From the NCBI GenBank assembly GCA_010093685.1, contig MU006231.1, forward strand, positions 606,428 to 670,427: a stretch of DNA of 64,000 nucleotides. Reading direction: 5' to 3'. Shown in pieces: positions 11,341 to 21,966 of this stretch. The notes under the pieces were generated by a model. That model was not told the DNA's origin. It ran no database searches and saw only the letters and a program-made list of their open reading frames with translations. Each line of letters begins with the position of its first letter. Position 1 is the first letter of the stretch. A program made the position numbers and the translations under genes. Origin of the DNA: Ophiobolus disseminans. Lineage: Eukaryota; Ascomycota; Dothideomycetes; Pleosporales; Phaeosphaeriaceae.

Positions 11341-12781
11341 ATGAAGAACCTCAAGACCAAAGGTAAGCGACTAGTCTCCTCACACATTCCACAAGCCGTC
11401 CCGCCATTGATACACGCAGCTTCACGCTTCTTCAGGGACAGTCCTAGTCAGGACGAAAAGGTCGCTAATTCCGAGCTCGGTACCACTGACTTCGACGCGG
11501 GCATTCAGAATCGCAATGTCAAAAAGAAGGGTACTTTCCCATGCGGCATGCACGCAGAGCGGAACTAATTGAAGCAGCGTCGCGCTTCTTTATGCGCAAA
11601 CACGATAAGACCAATAAAGAGGTGCTCACCCCACCCTCCAATGCGCTCACGTCCAGCCTCGCCATCAGCGAAACGCCCCGGGAACAGCAAAGCGGTCGGG
11701 CTCCTCAAGATGGCAACAAGACAGCCTCCGACAAGCCTTGTCCCTTTCCTCCTGCTCCGACTGATCTCGACACCCCGCCCGAGTCGTTGAGTGGGCCAAG
11801 TAGTACTCATGGCTCTGTCAAGCCTGAAGGCTCGCAGCTGAAGCCTCACCCCAGCTTTGCGACACTGCGCAGTAAGGGTAAGTTAATGCGTGGAATGTTG
11901 CACCTTGTCTGTTCATAATACTTAAACTCCTCTAGGTTCGCGCCTCTTCCGCAACAACAGCGCCACATCCTCTCCACCACCACCGCCCGTACCACAGATC
12001 CCGGTTGAGCTTGTCCCACCCCAGTCACGCCGTGCTTCTGTGCTCACTCCGCTCCACTCATCACGCAACTCTGCGCGGAATTCTCGCTCTTCGTTTGTGG
12101 GCCTCCAGAGTGGTAGCGCCTCCATCTCACGCCCAGTTCTCCTCCCACAGTATTCCAACCTGCCCATCCCAGAGAATGCAGTCACCGTGCCCTTCACCAA
12201 GCCAAGCGGCCCGCCTCCAGTACGTCCATCTCGCCCCGATAGTCTCGACGAAGACATCATCGCCCTCATGCAGCAGAGCGGCACGCGCATGGTGCTTACC
12301 GTGAGCAACCGAATCAGTGGCAGCACCGCCTCAGACTCTACACCACGCAGCCACGCCAGCTCCATCGAGGCACGTCTTGGGCTGCCTTCTGGTATGGGCA
12401 CGCCTCGCAACCATTCTCTCGACTCGCCGCTTGCTGCCCGTTTCCCTCTCGACCCATTCCAACCGCTTCAAGTTCGCGATAGCACAGGTAGTGTTACGGT
12501 CAGCCGCTTCAGCGAATTCGTCAAGGCCGAGGGTGGAGGATACGCTGGTGATGGTGTCGAAGAGGAAGATCGCGAGCGAGGACCCATTGAGCAGTACAAT
12601 GCCAGCAGGGAGGGAGACTGGACACTGGAGAAGCGGGTCAGTAAGGGACCGACCGGCAACCCAGGAATGTTGTTTCGAGATCGGTGGGGCGCGTAAGCAG
12701 ACTCCCCTGTGCGAACGTATATGAGAACTTCACTGACTTTGGCCACCAACCTCTAGGTTCCATTTTGTTGCCGACATCTAG
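11341..12781 (+). CDS. Fungal-specific Ser/Pro-rich protein with repeated SRFF junction motif
   Basis: Five exons: 11341..11362, 11420..11530, 11578..11877, 11936..12692 and 12757..12781; 404 aa. The first three introns are phase 1 and each junction encodes Lys-(Gly/Ala)-Ser-Arg-(Phe/Leu)-Phe: KTK|ASRFFR, KKK|ASRFFM and RSK|GSRLFR. The centre is disordered and rich in Ser and Pro. The C terminus is more ordered (EGDWTLEKRVSKG, then GMLFRDRWGA). The last intron is supported by a good acceptor and by the neat ending FHFVADI; without it the protein would stop at 12696 after WGA. I recognise no domain and propose no function. Confidence 0.75.
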
Positions 12782-13251
12782 GTGATGTGGTGTGGTTGTC
12801 AATTGACGTGGTATTGCTGGGAGGTAATGTGTACGTCGTCACCGGAGCGAATGACTAGGGTGCACAGACTATTAGCTGCCATAAAGCGAAGCGTCACCAC
12901 TCTGAGCATTGGCTCCAACAGCTCAGGAGTCAGAACGAGTATGATCTGAGCGTTCTTGTTTTACTCATAGCATCGCAGACTCGTCCATGAACGCGTATAA
13001 AAGTAATAAAAAAGTCTACTACCGTACCTGCTATCGATATACAATCATAACCCCGCCACATTTCCGAATAGATTGGAATTCCTTGTTGCCCCGACATACT
13101 TCAGTCTCGTTACAAGTTCTAGGAAACAGAACAATAAATGGCACAGACGACTCTAGGGGCGGCGTTAATGGCAATAAATCCAGTACTTAGTACCACAGAC
13201 ATCAAAGCGCCCCGCCAGCCCGTGCGCCTTTCAGATTTGTCACTATACTAA
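12782..13251. other. Intergenic region, possible upstream exon
   Basis: Ends in a good branch site and acceptor (tactaag... gcag at 13263), so an upstream exon of the next gene should lie here. One candidate is the ATG at 13139 with 15 codons and a GT at 13184. Its coding support is weak. Confidence 0.35.
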
Positions 13252-13827
13252 GCACTAGCGCAGTTGGGGTTTCCAGTGTGCAAACAGCATGGCCTTGAGT
13301 TTACCCCCAATAATGACTTATGCCCGTTTGGTGAGGAGGGCAAATACAACAATCTGAAGCCTGCCGGGGTAAGATGTCTCCTCAAAGGTGGCGCTGACCT
13401 CGTCGGGACAGTTGATTACTGGGCGTGCGACAACTGCGCTTCCAACAACGGAGTACAGTCATGGATCCAGATACACGCTATGACCGGCGACATACACTGC
13501 AGGGTATGCAGAAATTCGCGCCTCGATGTCAAGCCCCGCACGCACTTTGTATGCAAAAACCTCCTTGTCCCAGCACACGATACGTTGTGCGGCTGGATTA
13601 CTCCTGTCGGTGAAGAACAATGCATGAATCCATATTGCAAAAAGATTTTGCCAGAAGGGTTTCCTGGTAGGCTTACTGAGGACAAGGAAAATGATCTTGC
13701 TATGATTCGGCATGAGGGCGTGGCTGGACCTTGGTGGCGCACGCGGTGTGTAAAGATGGTTAGTGAAGCAGATAAAAGACATGTGACACCGGGGGCTGCG
13801 AAGGGACTTTTGAGAAGGATGGGTTGA
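13252..13827 (+). CDS. Cys-rich zinc-ribbon-like protein (5' end unresolved)
   Basis: An open frame of about 190 codons with no in-frame ATG near its 5' end; a stop lies just upstream. A 3' splice site at 13263 suggests the real start is in an upstream exon, perhaps at 13139. The protein has repeated Cys pairs: WACDNC, CRVC and CMNPYC, plus single Cys near the start, consistent with one or two zinc ribbons. Conserved-looking Trp pairs (GPWWRTRC) lie near the C terminus. I recognise no family. The WAC-x2-C ... C-x2-C layout resembles the 70-aa protein at 22569. It ends only 42 bp before the Tc1 element, so part could be affected by the insertion. Confidence 0.45.
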   Translation, partial: ALAQLGFPVCKQHGLEFTPNNDLCPFGEEGKYNNLKPAGVRCLLKGGADLVGTVDYWACDNCASNNGVQSWIQIHAMTGDIHCRVCRNSRLDVKPRTHFVCKNLLVPAHDTLCGWITPVGEEQCMNPYCKKILPEGFPGRLTEDKENDLAMIRHEGVAGPWWRTRCVKMVSEADKRHVTPGAAKGLLRRMG

Positions 13828-13869
13828 GGGTGAAGTAGATTGCGGTAGTAGTTGTCTTAGTAGGTAGTA

Positions 13870-15223
13870 CAGTCGGGTGTCAAACGTTTCCGCCGCGCTA
13901 GCGTCCAACTTCCATCACCAACATCACAACACCAACTTCAACGCGTTGTAACTATGCCACCACAACGTCAATTTGGACAAGAGGTGGATCAAAATGTGCG
14001 CAGGAGTCGAAATATAAGTCTTGCAACGCGTGACCAGGCCATTGGGATGCTCAAGAGTGGAATGACAGTGCCGGAAGTTGCATGGGCCATACAGCGGGGT
14101 GAACAAACAATTTGCAACCTACGCGCAAAATACCACCAAACAGGCAGCATTCAGGACAAACCTTGCAGCGCGCAACCACCTGTTCTATTAAAACAGCAGA
14201 AAAAAACCATCTACAGAAAGGTGCGGTCAACTCTAAAGATGGAGTACTCAGTACTCCAGGAAGACATCATATTTGTAAACGCTGAGGGCACCCCTTTAAA
14301 GCCACCCAGCCGCTCCACATTGTACAGGGAGCTCCGCATACGCGGCCTCACCAATCACAAGGCTAAAAAGCGTCCAAAGTTCACCCGGGCCTATGCTCAT
14401 AGGCGCCTCAAGTTTGCTTGCGAGTACCGCTACTTCCCATTGGGTCGGCGCACCCTTAAGTTCTCAGATGATTGCTCAGTTCAAAAGGGCTCTGGAGCAA
14501 ATCAGGAGTGGTGCTTTCGTTTTCCTTGGGAGAAATGGAAGCCTGAGATGCTAGATCCTGTAGGAACAAGCAGGAAGCCAGCACAGATGGTGTGGGGTTG
14601 TGTGTGGTTGGATGAACGGGGGGTGGCTTGGAGGAGCAAACTGGTCATCATAGAGCACGATCCTGATGCCAAAAAGCGTGGCTACTCCGCTAAAAGTTAC
14701 ATAGAAGCCTTGACAAAATGTCTCCTGCCTCACTATCGCCGCTCTCAGTTGTTTATGCAGGATAGGGCGGGCATACACCGCTCGCGCGCAGTGATGGCTT
14801 TTCATTAGGAGCACCACATCAACGCAATAGATTGGCCTGCCTATTCACTAGACCTCAACCCAATTGAGCACCTCTAGTGGGTGCTCAAAAGACACATGCA
14901 CAAGCTCTATCCTCTATCCACAATACAACAACTATAGCCAGGCTCAGGATGAGTAGGATGGCTTCTGTGAGGCGTTGAAAGTGTGTTAGCGAGGCATACC
15001 CAAGAAGCTCATCAAGCGACTCATCATGTCAATGCCTCGACGCCTCTACGCCATACAGAAAGCGCGAGGCTGGCAAACAAAATATTGAATTAATGCAACA
15101 CCAAAACACCAAAAAAAAAATTTGAACATATGGTCGTTGAGCTACAATACTGCAAACTTTTGCAACACCATGTTGATTTTACGCTAGTCGACCTTGGCGG
15201 CGGAAATTTTTGACCTAGTACTG
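13870..15223 (+). mobile_element. Tc1/mariner-type DNA transposon, RIP-decayed
   Basis: The element runs CAGT...ACTG (about 1354 bp) and is flanked by TA on both sides (13868-13869 and 15224-15225), the target duplication of Tc1/mariner elements. The imperfect terminal inverted repeats are about 55-60 bp. The 5' core gtcaaacgtttccgccg at 13879 matches the reverse complement of the 3' core at 15197-15213, and both continue into a CTAGCGT block. It encodes a broken transposase (13954..15088). Position and terminal repeats are seen directly; the family follows from the transposase. Confidence 0.85.
13954..15088 (+). pseudogene. Tc1/mariner-type DDE transposase, inactivated
   Basis: Opens with a helix-turn-helix region (ATRDQAIGMLKSGMTVPEVA) and a second DNA-binding segment. 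The DDE catalytic core follows: FSDDCSV, then MQDRAGIHRS (usually MQDNAGIH), then DWPAYSLDLNPIEHL. The frame is open to 14808 and is then broken by five TAG codons (for example at 14806 and 14875) and one frameshift near 14935. It ends with RLYAIQKARGWQTKY at 15088. Every stop is TAG at a site where CAG or TGG is expected, which is the CpA-to-TpA pattern of repeat-induced point mutation. It cannot make a full transposase. Confidence 0.85.
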
Positions 15224-15225
15224 TA

Positions 15226-15835
15226 CAAGTTGATTACTTGACCTTGGCAAATTGTTGGATGCTCCCGCACTACCTCCTTTTGAACAATTGGCTCGTGTTG
15301 TGCTACATATCATGTCCTCCTGAGATAGATGAAATTAGCAAAGAGTTGCTGATATGCATGCCTTCCTGGTTGCCAATGCTATAGCTACGAGCACCTTTCG
15401 TCTGAACACAGTCATGATGCAACGCATTCACCTTATCTTCATGCCCGCTCAGAGCAAAATTTGTAAGGCGCGAGAGTATGCAATGCATTTTCACTTCATT
15501 TTATAATCAACTACGCGTTATTACGGAGGCGACAATACGCGCAAATTCCAGATTAAATGCATTCTTGGAGCGTCATATCCTCCTTGGTAGGACGTATTTG
15601 TGACGCTGGAAAGGGTAAAGTGTCTTGTCGATAGGCTTGAGGATGTGTGCGGAAAGTGGAGTTTGTTGCATTGTACCTGACGAACGTGTGTTTAGAATAG
15701 TATGGAACGAATTTTGTTGAAACTCGCTTAATCTAACTAAACCCCCAGATCGCTAAGAATTGTCTACGTGAACGCCTCCCTCTTGATGCAAAAGAAAGAA
15801 CCAACCCGATCTCACCTCCTTCCCTATCACGTGGC
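15226..15835. other. Intergenic region beside Tc1 element
   Basis: Directly after the element, 15229-15270 partly repeats the terminal-repeat sequence (gttgatta then cttgaccttggc), perhaps an older end. Nothing else recognised. Confidence 0.4.
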
Positions 15836-17101
15836 TTACTTCCACACATCGTGGGTCTCGTACCTCTTCATCGGCACAAGATCGTGGTACGATGAGTCTC
15901 TCTTCCGCACTTTTGCGCCAACATCCCTCATTTCCTTCTTCTCCAGATCGAAGCAGGCGGTAGTGTGTTCATCATCGCAGACGTCGATGATTCGCTTTTC
16001 CGACATGTCACAGAACAGCTTTTCCTCATCGTTGATAGCCACAAAATCTGCGCCTCTGGAAGCGTCGGACTCGCACAGCATGCGTGCACTGTGCGATGCT
16101 ATGTGCGATATGGTCAATCGTTCGGGGTAAGGGTTGCTGATGTAGTTTCTCTTGAAGTGGCGGCCATGTTCTCTCTTTTGCTTCTTGTCCTTTAGCCATG
16201 GCAATGTTACCTGCGAGGCGTGGTTAGTGGACATGCTTTCCATTAAGATCTTCAAGCGACGTACTTTATCTGGATAGGCACCCTGGGATCTATCCACTCC
16301 CTGATCCGCATATACAAGCTCCCCGAGCTCATTGTACTTCAAGGTATGGTTTTCAAAAAACGGCCAGTCCCCGCTCGTGAATGTCTGGTGAAACGTCATC
16401 CTCGCGGTATTGGTACATAGTCTCCGGAATCCAATTTCCGGTGGGTCGTAATGCGGACTAGTCTCATTGTACTGATTCAGAAGGGCCCCATTGAAATCTG
16501 GCATATGGAGGGTGATAGCACTAGCAACTATTCCGTTGGTGTGATCTCCATCGAGCCAGACACATTTTGGCGGGATATTGGAATTGCCGAACTTGAAGTT
16601 GCTTTCGTACCATTGCGCACCGCAATGTTGACCCATGTCTAAAACGTTAGTGGCTTTATCAATGATGATTGCAGGTGAGCAAAACGTACCGCCCGTCCAG
16701 GTGTATGAAGCGGAGTTGCCTTGGGCTATGATGACAGAAATACAAATGCCATCATTCCCTGCAGCTACCTTGAGGTATTGCGGCTGGTCGACTTGTATGG
16801 GATGTCCGAAGAGAGCAGGACGATTGTCCATAATCCAGACATGCTCCCTAGATCCTTCCAGATGTTCATTGTGATATTTTGAAGTGTCCGAGTCGTCGGT
16901 GAGTGTTACACCATATGGGCCCTTGACTTCAATGTAGGGCGAACTACCTCCGCTGTTTGGAGCGTCACCAAGCATGAGGGTGACCATGGTTTGTTTGTTC
17001 GCATCAATTTTCTTGCCTGCCAGGATTGATGAAAGAAACACGCCTATGTCTACGGTGAATAAAGCGAGACCAGCGAGGGTTGATATGAGAGGTGCTACCA
17101 T
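15836..17101 (-). CDS. Predicted secreted protein, uncharacterised fungal family
   Basis: Minus-strand gene with two introns inside an otherwise open frame: 16689..16639 (51 bp) and 16264..16211 (54 bp). Both have GT-AG ends and CTAAC branch sites. I chose the ATG at 17101 because it opens a signal-peptide-like sequence (MVAPLISTLAGLALFTVDIG); an ATG at 17191 would put 30 polar residues in front. The spliced protein is 386 aa. A globular middle with WIMDNRPALFGH, YLKVAAGNDGICIS and WTGDMGQHCGAQWYES resembles uncharacterised secreted proteins common in Pleosporales. The C-terminal third is basic and charged. A TATA box lies about 110 bp upstream (17211..17217). Function unknown; divergent from 18194. 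Confidence 0.75.
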   Translation of the reverse strand: MVAPLISTLAGLALFTVDIGVFLSSILAGKKIDANKQTMVTLMLGDAPNSGGSSPYIEVKGPYGVTLTDDSDTSKYHNEHLEGSREHVWIMDNRPALFGHPIQVDQPQYLKVAAGNDGICISVIIAQGNSASYTWTGGTFCSPAIIIDKATNVLDMGQHCGAQWYESNFKFGNSNIPPKCVWLDGDHTNGIVASAITLHMPDFNGALLNQYNETSPHYDPPEIGFRRLCTNTARMTFHQTFTSGDWPFFENHTLKYNELGELVYADQGVDRSQGAYPDKVRRLKILMESMSTNHASQVTLPWLKDKKQKREHGRHFKRNYISNPYPERLTISHIASHSARMLCESDASRGADFVAINDEEKLFCDMSEKRIIDVCDDEHTTACFDLEKKEMRDVGAKVRKRDSSYHDLVPMKRYETHDVWK

Positions 17102-18193
17102 GTTGGAGGTAGAATTATGAGGATATTTTCGATGAGAAGAGCTGAAAGAATTGCTTTGTTTGGAGAGGAGATGCTGGAAGATACATCGCAATCGAGGAGA
17201 TGGGTATGCATTTTATAGGTATCTCTCGAAATATGCCCACTGAGACTCCGGTGCATTGCCTCATACTAGAACTTTCAGGTAAGGCAGAATTTGACACCAC
17301 GACATGATGACTTGTTAGTTCTCAATTGCCTATGAAAGACTATGGCTGTGCAAATTACGCTGGAAAGCGAGACTGAATTTGAGGATGAGTGTCTCGGACC
17401 TCCATAACCTCTACGCGCTCTCGAAATGCTTCTCAAATCCAGCGAGACCAATCAGCTCGTTCATCTGGCATCGCTGCGTTATTGTTGCAGGATGATCAAA
17501 ACAAGTATTAACAATTCCGTCTGATGCAGCATGGGGCATCTCGGCTTACGGCCTGCGCGCTTCCGCTTGCCACACCTGCGCCGCAATCCTCACAGAGCGA
17601 ACAAAAATATTTTGAAACGATGCACTACAACGGCGTTTCTAGTAAAGTAATATCATTGGCTCGAAGTTGTCTGAGCGTCACCACCAACTTAGGATCCACC
17701 TAAGTTAGTCTGCTCACCAGCGCATTTAAATAAGAGCGCTTAGCAGGTAAGTTTATGTAGCACAGATGAAACCTCCTTGGATTATTCCACTGGTTATGCT
17801 TGCGTTCACGAGTCCACGAATCCAAGCCCCACGGAGTTGGACTTAGAGTCAGTTGCGACACCATGTTTCTGGCTTCGCGACACTGCCTCCATAGCGGCGA
17901 ACAAGTGACTCAGTCAAAGTGAGGCAGAGAGGGTACAAGGCATAATCGAAATACGCGAGGTGACTTTTGCAGTACTTGACACGTAGGTGAATTCAGTTTT
18001 TGGCGTGTATAAGACCGGATACGATCGAAGGCAAAAACAATAGCAGAATCCCAACCACAATCTCATACCATCTTCTGCAGATTGTATCTCAAATCTCACT
18101 CGGCAAATCCCTTTCTGACTTGGTTCACTACATTTTTGCGTCTCTTTTGCAACAGCTTTGACACACCCTGGATCTATTCGCACCACTGTCAAC
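17102..18193. other. Divergent promoter region between two secreted-protein genes
   Basis: About 1.1 kb shared by genes at 17101 (minus) and 18194 (plus). It holds a TATA box for the minus gene and a weaker tataag at 18008..18013 for the plus gene. No open frame of note. Confidence 0.55.
17211..17217 (-). promoter_or_regulatory. TATA box of secreted-protein gene 17101
   Basis: Reads TATAAAA on the minus strand, about 110 bp before the chosen start, which also favours ATG 17101 over 17191. Confidence 0.55.
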
Positions 18194-19507
18194 ATGCGAG
18201 TCCTCGCCGTCGTCGTTCTTTTGAACGCGTGTTTGGCAGCATCACTTCCTACCCTTCGACTTCCAGACTTGCCCAAGAAGCCAGATACCCCTACAGTCAA
18301 TCCAGGAGGTCCTGACACCATCAACACCTCACCTGGTCAAAACCAGCCAGGTCGTTGGCCAACAGGAAATGACGCAACCCCTGCAGAGCCTGGCCGACTG
18401 CCGCCATCAACTGAAAAGAAGCCTAGTAGTTCTTGCAATGGCAAGAAGCGAATGGAATGTGTGGATGACAGCCGGTTGAATACTGCAGAAACAGACGGCC
18501 ATACGGCGTTGTCAGACCTGGACAACGTTAAAGTGAAACCTCCTATTCCAAGTACTGTACCAGCAGCGGGAATGATGTCAACAAGGTATCGTCTCGAAGT
18601 GGCCATCAAGAACCTCGAAGGCGACGAAGTTCCTGAGGTGATGGGCGATACCAACCCTGAGAACTGGTGAGTTGTTACTAGAGACGGAACAAACTGTTAC
18701 TGGCTTACATTTCCCCGCAATAGGACAAAGTTCAAAATCTTCAACAATGATCCAACTGTTGACGCATTCGTCCGCGAAAAAAAACTTACTACGACTGACC
18801 CTGAAGAATTGCAGGTTTACGACAATTTGGGTGAGGACCTCAAAGGAGAGGAGCATCTGTTTGAATCATGGACAAGTGGCGATGGAAAGTCCTTGGTATT
18901 TGAGCGGATGTTCAATGAAAGGTTGGACCTCTATCGACCGCTCGACAAAGATCCTGATGGTTTTGAACGTTACCAGAGACAAGGTGTCGGCCCAAACAAC
19001 GCTGTGCGCTTCACGGATCAGGGTATGTTCAGTTGGACACAGGTAAGAAGCCCCGAGAACAAAGGCGACGTGAGTTGAGATAGACACTGATATTGGATCT
19101 ACACCTTCTAGGCTATCGGGAACAGAGATTCCAGAGCCATTGGTTTGGAGCGTATAGTGCACAAAAATATCATCACTGATGCGACAAACGGCATCATCAC
19201 TGCTGCAATGCAACGAGGTAAAAGATACCCATTCGACCCAAATACCTCTGAATTGAGGATAGAAGAGTTCCGAAGAGGCGATGATGGATTTGAAGCTATC
19301 ATGGGCACGATACATGCGAAGCGTACAGCACAGATGCTCACAGAGTAAGTTGAAGCAACGAAATGGCAGTACCACAGGGCTAACAGCAACTGTAGCTATC
19401 ATCATGTCGTTGGTGATAGGACTATCGATAAGATCTCGGTTTCCCTCAATTTTGATAATCCCGAAGAATCGCACGACATGCTCATTACACTAAAGCCGAT
19501 AGCGTGA
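18194..19507 (+). CDS. Predicted secreted protein, unknown family
   Basis: Four exons: 18194..18666, 18724..19042, 19112..19344 and 19396..19507; 378 aa. It starts with a clear signal peptide (MRVLAVVVLLNACLAASLP). A Pro-rich low-complexity linker follows (about 20-85), then a globular region with FERMFNERLDLYRPLDKDPD, FTDQGMFSWTQ and AIGNRDSRAIGLERIVHKN. The tail includes GDRTIDKISVSLNFDNPEE. All junctions keep frame and have consensus ends. I do not recognise the fold. It is a candidate extracellular or host-interaction protein because of the signal peptide, the small number of Cys and the divergent pairing with another secreted protein; this is inference. Confidence 0.75.
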
Positions 19508-20544
19508 GCGAACCAACACCAATGTAGACTGTTCAATCAGTTCTCTCGCGGACAATGGTTAGAGTTAGTAAGCGTTTGCTGTCACGCTCTAAGTTTTCTT
19601 TCTTGTTCTGCGAATGCAGGTCATTCCGTGTGTCATGGCGTTTTGCGTTCTTGCGACAGCCCAACATCTCCTTTACCTCGATCGAGGGCAATGAGACGTC
19701 GTCTTATATCTTGCTGCAGCGTAAACGGGGTTTCTTTTTGTATTTAGTAACTGCGTGTACTTCTTTACTAGCCGTGTTGTTAGGACCCAATCGTCTTCTT
19801 CTCTTTTCTGACAATGTGATGTTGATGTTCTCCTGCTACTACTTCTTCTATAAGAATAGCTAAAATATAGTGTACCAAGAGCACGGTCAGACCTAAGGGA
19901 GCAAATTGTGCAGGCAGGCCCATTAACCTTCCATGTAGTTACTGCGCTCTGAGACTGTACAAGTAGACGTCGTCGAATTTTCAAGATAGTTCGTAATATG
20001 GAAGAGACGAGAAGAAGCATGAGCCTATAGAATGTTGGGTTCTGACAGCGTTGTACCCGCCTTGATAGTACGTATTCGGGAGGTTAGAGAGACGAAGGTG
20101 TCTTAGCAACACCTACGTAGGCTTGAAAAGGTATTCGATAAGCAAAATCTGTTAAGTCATATCTCGCTTGCATGCGTTTGAGTTAATGCGGGATGAAGCT
20201 CATCGGTGCCAGAATGCAGAAGCTTACCTGCCGCTACGCTGTCCTTGAGGATGCCTAAATGGGGCGTAGCTGGGCTGCGCCTCCCCCTCACCAGGGAAAT
20301 GAACATTCGCGTAGCCTCTAGACATCGCTCTGATAGTAGCACCAACCAATGTCCATTGGAGATCGCATAGTTCTCCTCAGAGAAGAAAGTTTGTTATCTT
20401 CATTCACTGTGGGATAACCCATATCAAACCGTTTTCCACCACCTGGGTACGCTGCATGCCTCGACATTTCCACCAGTTGATCAACTGGAAGAGTACCACA
20501 TACCGTGGATTCAGTGGTTGGAAAAAGTGACATCGTACCATACA
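19508..20544. other. Intergenic region upstream of F-box/ankyrin gene
   Basis: About 1 kb. An ORF at 19555..19863 lacks coding character. No repeat or RNA gene seen. Confidence 0.45.
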
Positions 20545-21966
20545 ATGAGTCTGTCAGAGCTCCCTGTGGAGATCTTCCGCGGAATTCTGGCAGAGGCCGT
20601 TCGACTTCGCGGGTGGAAGCGCGCCATGAGGTTGCGCTTGGTGAACAGTATGCGCGCATGTCATAAATGGCATGACACCCGAACTAATAAAGACCCAGAA
20701 TTCTTTTCCGAACAGCTCGTTGAAGCATTGAATGTGTTGGGGGAGATGCAGGTTGGGGAATCAAGCATGTGCATGTGGCCGTGGCTCAGACCTTACCTCG
20801 AAAGACGCCTCCTTGGACGACGAACGCAAACTCTACCTCGACTTCATACCCTAGAGAAAATTGCAACAATTCTCGCTACCGATAGCGGAGCTCAGTCAAG
20901 CTTTGAAGTGTACGCATTGCGTATGCTCCACCAAGCTCCTGTCAGTGACAAAAGTATCCGACAGCTGTTTCAAAGTACCAACTCTGGAGAAGACTACAGT
21001 TTCAAAGAAAATCTTCTAGCCGCTGCTGTTCTCACAAACCACGCTTCCCTTGTCGTAACACTGGTAGATTCCGGAATGGGAACAAATAGCTTGTGGAATG
21101 ATACGCACTTTGGAGATCCTCTCACAGCAGCCGTGAGAGCCCGGAACTACACAATTTTGGACTTCCTAATGTTGAGGACGAAATCTTCGAGACAGGCGCT
21201 GCATTCAGCAATCAAACAGGGAGACCTTGAGATGGTCATACACATTCTTAATATGAAAGACACTCCAGCCGACCCATGGCAAGGTTTCAGTCCACGGCCA
21301 CTGGAAAAACCCCGACAGATGTCCTGGAGGCGAAGGGCTTCCAAGCTTGGAACTCCAAGTGTAGAAGTATTCAACATCATGCTAGCGGAGCTCCAATTTC
21401 GTCGTCTCGTTATTGTAAGTAATGAATTCTGGGATGCGGCTCTCCTAAATGCAGCGTGGTGCGGCTGGACGGACATGGTGAAGCATTTGATCTCACGCGG
21501 AGCATCGCTCGAATGGCCAGAACATGAGTATCTGAAGTCTCCACTTTATCGCGCATGTCGATACGGCCACGAAGGGGTTGTTCGGGTGCTGCTAGACAAC
21601 GGAGCCGAACCCTTTCGCCCGGATTTCGAGACCGCTGCAACGCATGGACACTTCTCGACGCTCAAGCTTTTGCTTGAAATTCAACCAGTTTTCCAACCTT
21701 CTTTGACGAAAAACTGTTTGTACGCTGCGGCAAGGAAAGGATTTCTCGCTATCGTGCGACTGTTACTGGATTTCGGTGCGGACCCAAACGGTGGCGAGAC
21801 TGCTCCACTGATTGGCGCAGTTGAAGCTGAGCATGTCATCATATTCCGACTACTAGTTCAATGGGGCGCCGATGTTCCCAGTGTGCAGGCTGAGGCAAGC
21901 AAGCGAGCGGAAGCAGCGGGTCTTGAGTCAATGCTGGCATTACTCAATGAAAACCATGTCATTTAG
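20545..21966 (+). CDS. F-box-like/ankyrin-repeat protein
   Basis: Start ATG at 20545 (MSLSELPVEIFRGILAEAV), an F-box-like N terminus; an upstream in-frame ATG at 20518 is less likely. A 51-bp intron at 20648..20698 is hidden in the open frame. Removing it turns RLVN plus unrelated sequence into RLVNKFFSEQLVEAL, which fits the family. The spliced length is about 456 aa. Ankyrin repeats fill the C-terminal half, for example SPLYRACRYGHEGVVRVLLD and NCLYAAARKGFLAIVRLLL. Such proteins usually act as substrate adaptors of SCF ligases or as scaffolds; the target is unknown. Overall ankyrin assignment is firm, the intron probable. Confidence 0.8.
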   Translation: MSLSELPVEIFRGILAEAVRLRGWKRAMRLRLVNSMRACHKWHDTRTNKDPEFFSEQLVEALNVLGEMQVGESSMCMWPWLRPYLERRLLGRRTQTLPRLHTLEKIATILATDSGAQSSFEVYALRMLHQAPVSDKSIRQLFQSTNSGEDYSFKENLLAAAVLTNHASLVVTLVDSGMGTNSLWNDTHFGDPLTAAVRARNYTILDFLMLRTKSSRQALHSAIKQGDLEMVIHILNMKDTPADPWQGFSPRPLEKPRQMSWRRRASKLGTPSVEVFNIMLAELQFRRLVIVSNEFWDAALLNAAWCGWTDMVKHLISRGASLEWPEHEYLKSPLYRACRYGHEGVVRVLLDNGAEPFRPDFETAATHGHFSTLKLLLEIQPVFQPSLTKNCLYAAARKGFLAIVRLLLDFGADPNGGETAPLIGAVEAEHVIIFRLLVQWGADVPSVQAEASKRAEAAGLESMLALLNENHVI

